This document shows, in pieces, positions 17,069 to 27,000 of a stretch of 64,000 nt of DNA. Position numbers and translations under genes: made by a program. The notes below the pieces were generated by a model. The model was not told the DNA's origin, did not search any database, and saw only the letters and a list, made by a program, of their open reading frames with translations. The DNA comes from CAIYPH01 sp043744375. GTDB taxonomy: Bacteria; Pseudomonadota; Alphaproteobacteria; Acetobacterales; Acetobacteraceae. The DNA is taken from the NCBI GenBank assembly GCA_043744375.1, contig JAYTUU010000061.1:5847-69846 (forward strand), written 5' to 3'. Positions within the stretch are counted from its first letter, which is position 1, and the number at the start of each line of letters is the position of its first letter.

Positions 17069-17746
17069 TCAACGTTGCGGCGCCTGCTCGGCGGCCCGAC
17101 GGTCCTGCGCCTGCGGGTCATGCGTCAGGATCTCGCCTTTGAAGATCCAAACCTTCACGCCACACGTGCCATACGTCGTCTTCGCCGTAGCAACACCGAA
17201 ATCGATATCGGCGCGCAGCGTGTGCAACGGCACCCGCCCCTCGCGATACCACTCGACCCGCGCGATCTCCGCGCCGCCGAGCCGGCCGCCGCAATTGATG
17301 CGGATGCCCTGCGCGCCGAGCCGCATGGCCGACTGCACGGCCCGCTTCATCGCCCGGCGGAACGCCACGCGGCGCTCAAGCTGCTGCGCGATGTTCTCGG
17401 CCACCAGGGTCGCGTCGATTTCCGGCTTGCGGATCTCGACGATGTTCAACGACACCTCGGCCTTCGCCATCTTGCCGAGATCCTTGCGCAGGTTCTCGAT
17501 ATCCTGGCCCTTCTTGCCGATCACGACGCCCGGACGGGCGGCATAGATCGTCACGCGCGGCTTCTTCGCGGGGCGCTCGATGACCACGCGCGACACGCCA
17601 GCACCCGACAAACGCTTGCGCAGCAACGTGCGCAGCTTCAGGTCGTCATGCAGCAGCTTCGCGTAGTCGGACCCCGCGTACCAGCGGCTGTCCCAGGTGC
17701 GGTTGATGCCGAGCCGCAGCCCGATCGGATTGACTTTGTGACCCAT
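17069..17746 (-). CDS. rpsC: 30S ribosomal protein S3
   Basis: S3 lines the mRNA entry channel. The 225-residue protein has MGHKVNPIGLRLGINRTWDSRW at the start, a KH domain with the GKKGQDIENL loop, and the C-domain GAQGIRINCGGRLGGAEIAR. It is complete and lies 3 nt after rplV. Confidence 0.98.
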   Translation of the reverse strand: MGHKVNPIGLRLGINRTWDSRWYAGSDYAKLLHDDLKLRTLLRKRLSGAGVSRVVIERPAKKPRVTIYAARPGVVIGKKGQDIENLRKDLGKMAKAEVSLNIVEIRKPEIDATLVAENIAQQLERRVAFRRAMKRAVQSAMRLGAQGIRINCGGRLGGAEIARVEWYREGRVPLHTLRADIDFGVATAKTTYGTCGVKVWIFKGEILTHDPQAQDRRAAEQAPQR

Positions 17747-17749
17747 CGG

Positions 17750-18157
17750 TTATGCGGCCTCCTGCGCCGGTGCGGCCGGGGCGACTTCTGCGCGCTCCGC
17801 GACCACGATCTTCAGATGGCTGAACCATTTCTCGATCTGCGCCGAACGGCCACGGCCGCGCGCATGGAAGCGGCGCATGACCACGGACTTGCCCACCTCG
17901 GCGCGCGACACGACCAGCCGGTCGACGTTGAGCTGGTGGTTGTTCTCGGCATTGGCGATCGCGCTCTCCAGCACCTTCTTGACCTGCTGCGCAATGCGCC
18001 GCTTGGAGAAGGTCAAGGTCGCGATGGCATCGGCCGCGTCCTTGTTGCGGATCAGCCCGGCCACCAGGTTCAGCTTGCGCGGCGAGATACGGACGTTGCT
18101 CAGCAACGCCTGCGCCTCGGTATCCGCCAGTTTGCGGAGGGTTTTCGGCTTGCTCAT
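17750..18157 (-). CDS. rplV: 50S ribosomal protein L22
   Basis: L22 has a long beta hairpin that reaches into the exit tunnel. The 135-residue sequence contains VRISPRKLNLVAGLIRNK and the hairpin region RFHARGRGRSAQIEKWFSH, ending in an alanine-rich tail (APAAPAQEAA). The ATG at 18157 is 1 nt after the rpsS stop. The longer in-frame reading runs into rpsS. Confidence 0.97.
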   Translation of the reverse strand: MSKPKTLRKLADTEAQALLSNVRISPRKLNLVAGLIRNKDAADAIATLTFSKRRIAQQVKKVLESAIANAENNHQLNVDRLVVSRAEVGKSVVMRRFHARGRGRSAQIEKWFSHLKIVVAERAEVAPAAPAQEAA

Positions 18158-18158
18158 C

Positions 18159-18437
18159 TCAGCCTCGCTTCGCCTTCTTGTCGGCCGCATGACCAGTGAA
18201 GGTCCGCGTCGGCGAGAATTCGCCGAACTTGTGACCAACCATGTTCTCGTTCACCTGCACCGGCAGGAACTTATGGCCGTTATAGACGCCGAACGTCAGA
18301 CCGACGAACTGCGGCAGAATGGTGGAACGACGCGACCAGATCTTGATGATCTCGTTGCGACCCGAAGCTTTCGAAGCCTCGGCCTTGTTCAACAGATACC
18401 CGTCGACGAACGGGCCTTTCCAGACGGAACGCGACAT
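18159..18437 (-). CDS. rpsS: 30S ribosomal protein S19
   Basis: S19 pairs with S13 in the head of the small subunit. The 92-residue protein has the canonical start SRSVWKGPFVDGYLL and the C-terminal HKFGEFSPTRTFTGHAADKK. It is complete, lies 4 nt after rplB and is almost abutted by rplV. Confidence 0.98.
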   Translation of the reverse strand: MSRSVWKGPFVDGYLLNKAEASKASGRNEIIKIWSRRSTILPQFVGLTFGVYNGHKFLPVQVNENMVGHKFGEFSPTRTFTGHAADKKAKRG

Positions 18438-18441
18438 CGGC

Positions 18442-19275
18442 TCAGCCCTTGCCCTTGTTGCGGCTACGGATAATCAACCGGTCCGTGCGCTTGTTGACGC
18501 GAGTCTTGTAGCCCTTCGTCGGCTTGCCCCACGGCGTAACCGGGTGACGGCCGCCGGAGGTGCGGCCTTCGCCGCCGCCATGCGGATGGTCGACCGGGTT
18601 CATCACGACACCGCGGTTATGCGGCTTGCGACCCAGCCAGCGCGAACGCCCGGCCTTGCCGATGCTCTGGTTCGAGTTGTCCGGGTTCGACACCGCACCA
18701 ATCGTGGCCATGCATTCGCCACGCACCATGCGCAACTCGCCGGACATCAGCTTGATCTGCGCGTAGCCGGAGTCCTTGCCAACCAACTGGGCATACTGCC
18801 CGGCGGCACGCGCCATCTTGCCGCCAGCACCCTGCTTCAGCTCGACGTTATGCACGATCGTGCCGACAGGAATGGCCGCCAGCGGCATCGCATTGCCCGG
18901 CTTGATGTCGGCGCGCAACGCCGCCACCACCGCATCGCCCGCCTTGATCCGCTGCGGCGCCAGGATGTAGGCGAGTTCGCCGTCCTGATACTTGATCAGC
19001 GCGATGAACGCGGTGCGGTTCGGATCATATTCCAACCGCTCGACGATCCCCGGCACGCCGAACTTGCGACGCTTGAAATCGATGATCCGATAAGAACGCT
19101 TGTGCCCACCGCCACGGAACCAGCTGGTGATGTGGCCGTGGTTGTTGCGCCCGCCGGTCGAATGCTTGCCGACCGTCAAACCCTTGACCGGCTTGCCCTT
19201 CCACAACTCGCTGCGGTCGATCAGGACCGTGCCGCGCAGGCTGGGCGTAACCGGATTGAAATTCTTCAGTGCCAT
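18442..19275 (-). CDS. rplB: 50S ribosomal protein L2
   Basis: L2 is needed for subunit association and peptidyl transferase activity. The 277-residue protein starts MALKNFNPVTPSLRG and has the conserved C-terminal NPVDHPHGGGEGRTSGGRHP, including the functionally important histidine region. The ATG at 19275 gives family length; the in-frame extension upstream overlaps rplW and is rejected. It follows rplW by 16 nt. Confidence 0.98.
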   Translation of the reverse strand: MALKNFNPVTPSLRGTVLIDRSELWKGKPVKGLTVGKHSTGGRNNHGHITSWFRGGGHKRSYRIIDFKRRKFGVPGIVERLEYDPNRTAFIALIKYQDGELAYILAPQRIKAGDAVVAALRADIKPGNAMPLAAIPVGTIVHNVELKQGAGGKMARAAGQYAQLVGKDSGYAQIKLMSGELRMVRGECMATIGAVSNPDNSNQSIGKAGRSRWLGRKPHNRGVVMNPVDHPHGGGEGRTSGGRHPVTPWGKPTKGYKTRVNKRTDRLIIRSRNKGKG

Positions 19276-19291
19276 CTTCGTGCTTCCCGGC

Positions 19292-19636
19292 TCACGCAAG
19301 CCCGACGGAGAGGTCGATCGTCTGCCCCTCCGCAAGCTTGACATACGCCTTCTTGACGTCCGAACGCTTACCCGGGCGGCCTTTGAACCGCTTGGTCTTG
19401 CCCTTGGCCACGAGCGTGTTGACCGCAGTCACCTTGACGCCGAAGAGACCCTCGACGGCCGCCTTGATCTCCGGCTTGGTGGCATCGATCGCCACGCGGA
19501 ACACCGTCTGGCCCTGCTCGCTGAGCATCGTCGCCTTCTCGGTGATCACCGGGCTGCGAATGATGTTATACATCGCCTCGCGCGACAGCACCGGCTTCTT
19601 CTTCACCGCCGCCACCTTCGTCACTGTCTCGCTCAT
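19292..19636 (-). CDS. rplW: 50S ribosomal protein L23
   Basis: L23 is the tunnel-exit docking site for trigger factor and SRP. The 114-residue protein has IIRSPVITEKATMLSEQGQ, the rRNA-binding loop KTKRFKGRPGKRSDVKKAYV and an N-terminal extension of about 18 residues rich in lysine and valine compared with the 100-aa E. coli form. Its ATG overlaps the rplD stop by 4 nt. Confidence 0.98.
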   Translation of the reverse strand: MSETVTKVAAVKKKPVLSREAMYNIIRSPVITEKATMLSEQGQTVFRVAIDATKPEIKAAVEGLFGVKVTAVNTLVAKGKTKRFKGRPGKRSDVKKAYVKLAEGQTIDLSVGLA

Positions 19637-20262
19637 GCCGCGACCTCCTTGGTCAGCCGCTCCTTGAGCCCCGCAATGCCGGCCGTGGTGATGGCCAGCA
19701 CGTCATGGCGCAGGATGTCATAGACGTTCGCGCCGATCGTCGGCAGCACGTCGATGCCGTGAATGTTGCGGCTCGCCTTGAGGAAGCCGTCATCCACCGC
19801 GTGATCGACGATCAGCGCCGAGGCCCAGCCGAGCACCTTCAGCTTCGCGACCAGTTCCTTGGTCTTGGCCGCACCCGACGCGGCGTCGAGCACCACGAGC
19901 TTGCCGTCCGCCGCCTTCTGCGACAGCGCCGAGATCAGCCCGAGACGGCGGATCTTCTTCGGCAGGTCGTAGCCGTGGCTGCGTACCACCGGACCGTGCA
20001 CCGCGCCGCCGCCACGAAACTGCGGCGCGCGCAGGCTGCCCTGGCGGGCGTTGCCGGTGCCCTTCTGCTTGTAGGGCTTCTTCGTCGTGCCCTGCACTTC
20101 GCCAAGGCCCTTGACCTTGTGGGTGCCGGCGCGGCGCTTGGACTGCTGCCAATGAACCACGCGCGCCATGATGTCGGTGCGTGGCTTGGTGGCGAAAATC
20201 TCGTCAGGCAGCTCGGCCATGCCGGCGCTGCCATTGTCGAGGGTCTTGATCTCGATCTGCAT
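19633..20262 (-). CDS. rplD: 50S ribosomal protein L4
   Basis: L4 reaches into the exit tunnel; in enterics it also represses its own S10 operon. The 209-residue protein has the tunnel-loop pattern KKPYKQKGTGNARQGSLRAP followed by RGGGAVHGP, the family hallmark, and a C-terminal ITTAGIAGLKERL. The start MQIEIKTLDN at 20262 is 11 nt after rplC. An upstream in-frame ATG would overlap rplC. Confidence 0.98.
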   Translation of the reverse strand: MQIEIKTLDNGSAGMAELPDEIFATKPRTDIMARVVHWQQSKRRAGTHKVKGLGEVQGTTKKPYKQKGTGNARQGSLRAPQFRGGGAVHGPVVRSHGYDLPKKIRRLGLISALSQKAADGKLVVLDAASGAAKTKELVAKLKVLGWASALIVDHAVDDGFLKASRNIHGIDVLPTIGANVYDILRHDVLAITTAGIAGLKERLTKEVAA

Positions 20263-20273
20263 AACTCTGCCCC

Positions 20274-20972
20274 TCAACCCTGTGCCGTCGCGGCGGGTTC
20301 GACGAGCGCCGCGGGGTACGGCACATCGGCCGGACGCTCCACCTTGATCGCGTCGCGCACCATCACGTAGCCGCCCTTGGCGCCAGGCACCGCGCCGCGC
20401 ACCATTACCAGGCCCTTCTCGGCATCGACGGCGGCCACCACGAGATTAAGCGTGGTGATGCGATCCTGCCCGAGATGCCCGGCCATCTTCTTGTTCTTGA
20501 AGGTCTTGCCCGGGTCCTGCCGGTTGCCGGTCGAGCCGTGCGAACGGTGCGAAACCGACACGCCATGGCTCGCCTCGAGCCCGGAGAAGTTCCAGCGCTT
20601 CATCGCGCCGGCAAAACCCTTGCCCTTGCTGATGCCGCAGACGTCAACCTTCTGGCCGACCAGAAAATGCGCCGCCGACAGCGTCGCGCCCGGCTCAAGC
20701 AGCGCGTCCTCCGCGACGCGGAACTCCACCAGCTTCGACTTCGGCTCCACCTTCGCCTTGGCGAAATGGCCCTTGTTCGGCTGCGAGACGTTCTTCACCT
20801 TCGCGGTGCCCCACCCCAGCTGCACCGCGGTATACCCGTCGGTCGCCATGGTACGGGTCGCCACCACCTGAAGCTGATCCAGGTGCAGCACGGTGACCGG
20901 AACATGCGTCCCGTCATCCTTGAACAGCCGGGTCATCCCCAGCTTCTTAGCCAGCAATCCAGTGCGCATCAT
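20274..20972 (-). CDS. rplC: 50S ribosomal protein L3
   Basis: L3 is one of the first proteins to bind 23S rRNA. The protein (232 aa) has RTGLLAKKLGMTRLF at its start and SHRSHGSTGNRQDPGKTFK, which includes the glutamine methylated by PrmB in E. coli. Two adjacent ATGs (20972 and 20969) follow GGGGAAAG; either could be used. It lies 49 nt after rpsJ. Confidence 0.97.
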   Translation of the reverse strand: MMRTGLLAKKLGMTRLFKDDGTHVPVTVLHLDQLQVVATRTMATDGYTAVQLGWGTAKVKNVSQPNKGHFAKAKVEPKSKLVEFRVAEDALLEPGATLSAAHFLVGQKVDVCGISKGKGFAGAMKRWNFSGLEASHGVSVSHRSHGSTGNRQDPGKTFKNKKMAGHLGQDRITTLNLVVAAVDAEKGLVMVRGAVPGAKGGYVMVRDAIKVERPADVPYPAALVEPAATAQG

Positions 20973-21021
20973 ACTTTCCCCAGAGGGACCCTGGTGGGGG
21001 TCCTTAGGCCAAAAAAACGCT

Positions 21022-21330
21022 TCAGATCTTGATTTCGACGTCCACGCCGGCGGCGAGATCAAGTTTCATCAGCGCGTCCACCGTCTGCGGGGTCGGCTCG
21101 ACGATATCGAGCAGACGACGATGGGTGCGAATTTCGAACTGCTCGCGACTTTTCTTGTCGACATGCGGCGAGCGGTTCACGGTGAAGCGTTCGATATGCG
21201 TCGGAAGAGGGATCGGTCCCCGCACCCGCGCACCCGTGCGCTTCGCCGTGTTCACGATCTCCTTTGTGCTGTTATCGAGCACGCGGTGATCATACGCCTT
21301 CAGGCGGATGCGGATATTCTGGTTGTCCAT
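21022..21330 (-). CDS. rpsJ: 30S ribosomal protein S10
   Basis: S10 is both a 30S head protein and NusE, the antitermination partner of NusB, whose gene lies at 50795. The 102-residue protein has IRIRLKAYDHRVLDNSTKEI and the conserved PTHIERFTVNRSPHVDKKSRE. The start MDNQNIRIR at 21330 gives the normal length. It lies 82 nt after tuf. Confidence 0.98.
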   Translation of the reverse strand: MDNQNIRIRLKAYDHRVLDNSTKEIVNTAKRTGARVRGPIPLPTHIERFTVNRSPHVDKKSREQFEIRTHRRLLDIVEPTPQTVDALMKLDLAAGVDVEIKI

Positions 21331-21387
21331 TGCAGTCTTCCGGACTCCCCGCACCAAGGATGCGAGAAGGCCGACCCCTTTCGTTCG

Positions 21388-21412
21388 TTAGGCGACGATC
21401 TCTCTCGTTGCC

Positions 21413-21422
<10 letters not shown>
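21388..21422 (-). repeat. Imperfect duplication of the tuf 3' end with a small hairpin
   Basis: The last tuf codons (AAGATCGTTGCCTAA on the minus strand) are imperfectly repeated 25 nt downstream as GAGATCGTCGCCTAA, giving a second copy of the Ile-Val-Ala-stop ending at 21388-21402. Overlapping this, CGTTGCC-TTA-GGCAACG (21406-21422) can form a 7-bp hairpin around the stop. It may be a remnant of exchange between tuf copies; this is inference. Confidence 0.5.
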
Positions 21423-22600
<1,178 letters not shown>

Positions 22601-22664
22601 CGTCGTGTCTCCGTGCCCGCTCTACAATCCGGGGTGGGGGTGCGTGTTTGCAGTCGTAGCCGTG

Positions 22665-23141
22665 TTACCAGCGGTAGTGGCTGAACGCCTTGTTGGCTTC
22701 GGCCATCCGGTGGGTGTCTTCACGTTTCTTCACCGCCGAGCCGCGATTATTCACCGCGTCCAGCAGTTCGTTCGACAGCCGGTCTTCCATCGTGTGCTCG
22801 CCGCGCTTGCGCGCCGCGTCGATCAGCCAGCGGATCGCGAGAGCCTGGCGGCGCTCGGTGCGAACCTCGACCGGCACCTGATACGTCGCACCACCGACGC
22901 GGCGCGAACGCACCTCGACGGCCGGCTTCACGTTGTCCAGCGCCTCGTGGAACATCCGCACGGGATCGGCCTGGGCCCCGCCGCGCTTCTTCATGACGTC
23001 AAGCGCGCCATAGACGATGCCTTCGGCGGCCGACTTCTTGCCGTCATACATCAGCGCATTCATGAAACGCGTGATGATGGTATCTCCGAACTTCGCGTCC
23101 GGCAGGATTTCGCGCTTCACGGCGCGACGACGACGGCTCAT
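22665..23141 (-). CDS. rpsG: 30S ribosomal protein S7
   Basis: S7 organises the 3' major domain of 16S rRNA. The 158-residue protein has MSRRRRAVKREILPDAKFGD at the start and the conserved VEVRSRRVGGATYQVPVEVR and RWLIDAARKR motifs. It lies 10 nt after rpsL. In E. coli S7 also represses translation in the str operon; no equivalent site was identified here. Confidence 0.98.
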   Translation of the reverse strand: MSRRRRAVKREILPDAKFGDTIITRFMNALMYDGKKSAAEGIVYGALDVMKKRGGAQADPVRMFHEALDNVKPAVEVRSRRVGGATYQVPVEVRTERRQALAIRWLIDAARKRGEHTMEDRLSNELLDAVNNRGSAVKKREDTHRMAEANKAFSHYRW

Positions 23142-23151
23142 GTGCTTCTCC

Positions 23152-23523
23152 TCACTTCGGCCGCTTGGCGCCGTAAAGCGAACGACGCTTGCGACGCTTG
23201 GCGATGCCCTGGGTATCCAGCACGCCGCGCAGGATGTGATAGCGAACGCCCGGCAAATCCTTTACACGCCCGCCGCGGATCAGCACAACGCTGTGCTCCT
23301 GCAGGTTGTGGCCTTCGCCCGGGATGTAGCTCACGACTTCATAGCCGTTCGTCAGCCGCACCTTGGCCACCTTACGAAGCGCCGAGTTCGGCTTCTTCGG
23401 GGTGGTCGTATAGACGCGTGTGCACACGCCACGCTTCTGCGGGCAGCCCTGAAGGGCCGGCACCTTGTTGCGCTTCGCGGCGGGCTCGCGCCCCTTTGCG
23501 ATCAGCTGGTTGATGGTCGGCAT
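23152..23523 (-). CDS. rpsL: 30S ribosomal protein S12
   Basis: S12 sits at the decoding centre. The 123-residue protein is typical: PTINQLIAKGR, TTTPKKPNSALRKVAKVRL and GRVKDLPGVRYH. Lysines at the positions known as K43 and K88 in E. coli are unchanged, so no streptomycin-resistance allele is seen. It starts the str segment, with a promoter and a structured leader of about 230 nt upstream; AAAGAGG precedes the ATG. Confidence 0.98.
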   Translation of the reverse strand: MPTINQLIAKGREPAAKRNKVPALQGCPQKRGVCTRVYTTTPKKPNSALRKVAKVRLTNGYEVVSYIPGEGHNLQEHSVVLIRGGRVKDLPGVRYHILRGVLDTQGIAKRRKRRSLYGAKRPK

Positions 23524-23615
23524 TGCGCCTCTTTCGATCCTGTCTGCGTCTAGTCTGAAATCAGTCGTCGTTCGTCAATCGGTCGTCGGCAGTCACCTTC
23601 CACAAGCAATCCCCG

Positions 23616-23748
23616 CAAAGGGCGGAACTTCCACCCTGCGGGTTTCGACCTGACGAGCGGCCTAGGCTCCCCCTTCGGGGTGCGGCGCCGCGCGCTACGG
23701 TAACCTGCAAACAACTAAGGCCCGTAATCGTCGTGGGCCTTCCGAAGG
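23616..23748 (-). promoter_or_regulatory. Structured leader of the rpsL transcript
   Basis: Between the predicted start site (about 23747) and rpsL (23523) there is no gene but several possible hairpins on the minus strand: a GGCCCTTCGG-AAGGCC element right at the 5' end, a CCCC-GAA-GGGG element near 23670-23690, and a long imperfect stem beginning CCCGCA and closing TGCGGG at about 23616-23645. This may be a ribosomal-protein or attenuation control region. I recognise no named family. Confidence 0.35.
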
Positions 23749-23753
23749 GCCGA

Positions 23754-23782
23754 TACCTACGGCCCAGAGGGCGGTAAGTCAA
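23754..23782 (-). promoter_or_regulatory. Promoter for rpsL-rpsG-tuf and downstream genes
   Basis: TTGACT at 23777-23782 and TAGGTA at 23754-23759, spaced by exactly 17 nt on the minus strand, fit the sigma-70 pattern. They lie 3' of the rpoC terminator, so the str/S10/spc genes can be started separately from rpoBC. The stretch 23783-23940 between this promoter and the terminator holds nothing I can support. Confidence 0.65.
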
Positions 23783-23930
23783 GCGCCCCTCCACCGATTC
23801 GCCACGAAACACGCCCTCCTGGAGCACGATGACCGGAGGTGGAAGCACCCGAGGTCTGAATCATGCTCGAAAACAACCCGCGCGAGCAGGATTGGCGCGT
23901 CTATCGGCGTCGATCATGCCCGAGCCGCCG

Positions 23931-23965
23931 CAAACATGAAGGGCGGCGATGCAATATCGCCGCCC
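23931..23965 (-). terminator. Terminator after rpoC
   Basis: On the minus strand a perfect 10-bp stem (GGGCGGCGAT paired with ATCGCCGCCC, 23941-23965) with a 5-nt loop is followed by TTCATGTTTG. It lies 56 nt after the rpoC stop. The T-run is short, so termination may be partial. Confidence 0.65.
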
Positions 23966-23968
23966 CCC

Positions 23969-24012
23969 GTGCCTAGCCCGTTCGTGCCTAGCCCGTTCGT
24001 GCCTAGCCCTTC
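23969..24012. repeat. Three 15-bp tandem repeats behind rpoC
   Basis: The unit GTGCCTAGCCCGTTC occurs at 23969-23983 and 23984-23998; the third copy (from 23999) matches GTGCCTAGCCC and then loses one base. The array fills the space between the rpoC stop and the terminator hairpin. Confidence 0.9.
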
Positions 24013-24020
24013 GGCATCGC

Positions 24021-27000
24021 CTATTCGGCGGCGATATCGGTCCTGGGAATCGCCGGCAGATCGCTCCGCAGGCCGATAATCCCGTCGCGCCCGGCGGCAA
24101 TCGCCCGCAGCCGGTTCATCACGCTGCCCGTGCCCGCCGGGATCAGCCGGCCCACGATGACGTTCTCCTTGAGGCCGATGAGATTATCGACCTTGCCCGC
24201 CGTCGCCGCCTCCGTGAGCACCCGAGTCGTCTCCTGGAAGGAGGCGGCCGAGATGAAGCTGTGCGTCTGCAGGCTCGCCTTGGTGATGCCCTGGAGCACC
24301 GGCATCGCCGTCGCCGTCCGTTCGCCCTCCGCCAGTCGCTTGCCGTTCTCCTGGGCGAACTCCACCCGATCGACCTGCTCGCCGGCCAGGAACGTGGTGT
24401 CGCCGGGCTCGATGATCTCGACCTTCTGCAGCATCTGGCGAACGATCACCTCGATGTGCTTGTCGTTGATCTTCACGCCCTGCAACCGGTAGACGTCCTG
24501 GATTTCGTTGACGAGATAATCCGACAACGCCTCCACGCCGAGCACCTTGAGGATGTCGTGCGGCACCCGCGGCCCGTCCACCAGCGGATCGCCGCGGCGG
24601 ACGAAATCGCCTTCCTGCACGGACACGTGCTTGCCCTTCGGCACCAGGTAGTCGGTCTCCTCGCCGGTCTCGTCGTTCTTCACAACAATGCGGCGCTTGG
24701 CCTTGTAATCCTTGCCGAATTCCACCCGCCCATCGGTTTCCGCGATGATCGCGTGATCCTTCGGCCGCCGCGCCTCGAACAACTCCGCCACCCGCGGCAG
24801 ACCGCCGGTGATGTCGCGCGTCTTGCTGCCTTCGCGCGGAATACGCGCCAGCACGTCGCCGGCGGCCACCTGCGCGCCGTTCTCGACCGAGAGGATCGAG
24901 TCGGGTGACAGGAAGTAGCGCGCATCATTGCCATTCGGCAGCTTGATCACCTCGCCCTTGGCATCCTTCAGCTGCAGGCGCGGCCGCAGATCGACGCCGC
25001 GCGCGTTCTGCTTGTAATCGACCACCACCTTCGACGTCAGGCCCGTCACCTCATCCATCCGCTCGACGAGGGTCACCCCGTCCATCAAATCGAGATATTC
25101 GAGGCGGCCGTTGCGCTCGGTGATGATCGGCAGCGTGTAGGGGTCCCACTCCGCCAGCTTCTGCGTGCGCACCACCGTCGCGCCCTCATCGACCAGCAGC
25201 CGCGCGCCATACGGCACCCGGAAGCGCGCCCGCTCGCGGCCCTTGTCGTCCGACAGCACCACTTCGCAATTGCGGCTCATCACCACCGGCACGTTGGCGC
25301 TGTTGATGACGACGTTGCGGTTCCTCACGATCACCGTGCCGTCATGGCTGGCTTCCACACTGCTCTGCTCGGCGCCGCGCTGGGCGGCCCCGCCGATGTG
25401 GAAGGTGCGCATCGTCAACTGCGTGCCCGGCTCGCCGATCGACTGCGCCGCGATCACGCCGACCGCCTCGCCGACGTTCACCGGCGTGCCGCGGGCCAGA
25501 TCGCGCCCGTAGCAATGCCCGCACACGCCCACTTTCGCCTGGCAGGTCAGCACCGAGCGGATTTTCACCTGTTCGACGCCGGCCTTTTCGATCTCCTCGG
25601 CAATCTCCTCGCCGATCAGCCTGTTGCTCGCGAGCAACACCTTGTTGGTCAGGGGATCGAGCACATCCTCCGCCGTCGTGCGGCCCAGGATACGCTCGGA
25701 CAGGCTGGAAACAACCTCGCCGCCATCCATCACCGGCTTCACCGTCAAGCCACGCTCGGTGCCGCAATCCACCTCGAAGATGATGCAATCCTGCGCCACG
25801 TCGACCAGCCGGCGCGTCAGATACCCCGAGTTCGCCGTCTTCAACGCGGTATCCGCGAGGCCCTTGCGGGCGCCATGGGTCGAGTTGAAGTATTCAAGAA
25901 CGGACAGCCCCTCCTTGAAGTTCGCGATGATCGGCTGCTCGATGATCTCGCCCGACGGCTTGGCCATCAGCCCGCGCATGCCGGCCAGCTGCCGCATCTG
26001 CGCCGGCGACCCGCGCGCGCCGGAGTCGCTCATCATCCACACCGAGTTGGTCTGGAAGCCCAACTCCTGCCGGCTGATCTCCTTCATCATGGCCTTGGCC
26101 ACGGTGTCCGTGCAGCGCGACCAGGCATCCACCACCTTGTTGTAGCGCTCGCCGGCGGTGATCAGCCCGTCCTGATACTGCTGCTCGAATTCCTTCACTT
26201 CGCCCTGCGTCGCCAGGATCATCTCGGGCTTCTGGACGGGGATGATCATGTCGTCCTTGCCGAAGCTGATCCCCGCGCGCGCCGCATGGGCAAAGCCGAG
26301 ACCCATCAGCCGGTCGGCGAAGATCACGCACTCCTTCTGCCCGCAATGGCGATACACCGCGTCGATCACGTCGGACACGTACTTCTTGGTCAACTGGCGA
26401 TTGATCAGGCTGAACGGGATCAGCATGCTCTTCGGCAACACCTGCGAGATCAGCATCCGCCCGGCGGTGGTCACCACCTTCTCCCGGATCGGCTTGCCGG
26501 CGGCGTCCACCGTGTCGTAGCGGGCACGGATCTTGTCATGCAGCAGAATCGCCTTGGCATGCAGCGCGTGCTCGATCTCCCCGATCGAGCCGAACGCCGG
26601 CGCCTTCTGCTCGTCCGCGACGCGATACTCGGGCGTCTCCAGCGACAGATAATAGATGCCCAGCACGATGTCCTGGCTCGGCACGATGATCGGCTTGCCG
26701 TTTGCCGGGCTGAGGATGTTGTTGGTCGACATCATCAGCACGCGCGCCTCAAGCTGCGCCTCCAGGCTCAGCGGCACGTGCACGGCCATCTGGTCGCCGT
26801 CGAAATCCGCGTTGAAGGCGGTGCAGACCAGCGGATGCAGCTGGATCGCCTTGCCCTCGATCAACACCGGCTCGAACGCCTGGATGCCCAGGCGATGCAG
26901 CGTCGGCGCGCGGTTCAGCATGACCGGATGCTCGCGGATCACCTCTTCGAGGATGTCCCACACCTCCGGACGCTCCTTCTCCACCATCCGCTTGGCGGCC

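Noticed and set aside
23561..23848. A 95-codon minus-strand frame in the rpsL leader
   Set aside because: It covers the promoter and leader hairpins and has no homology-like features.
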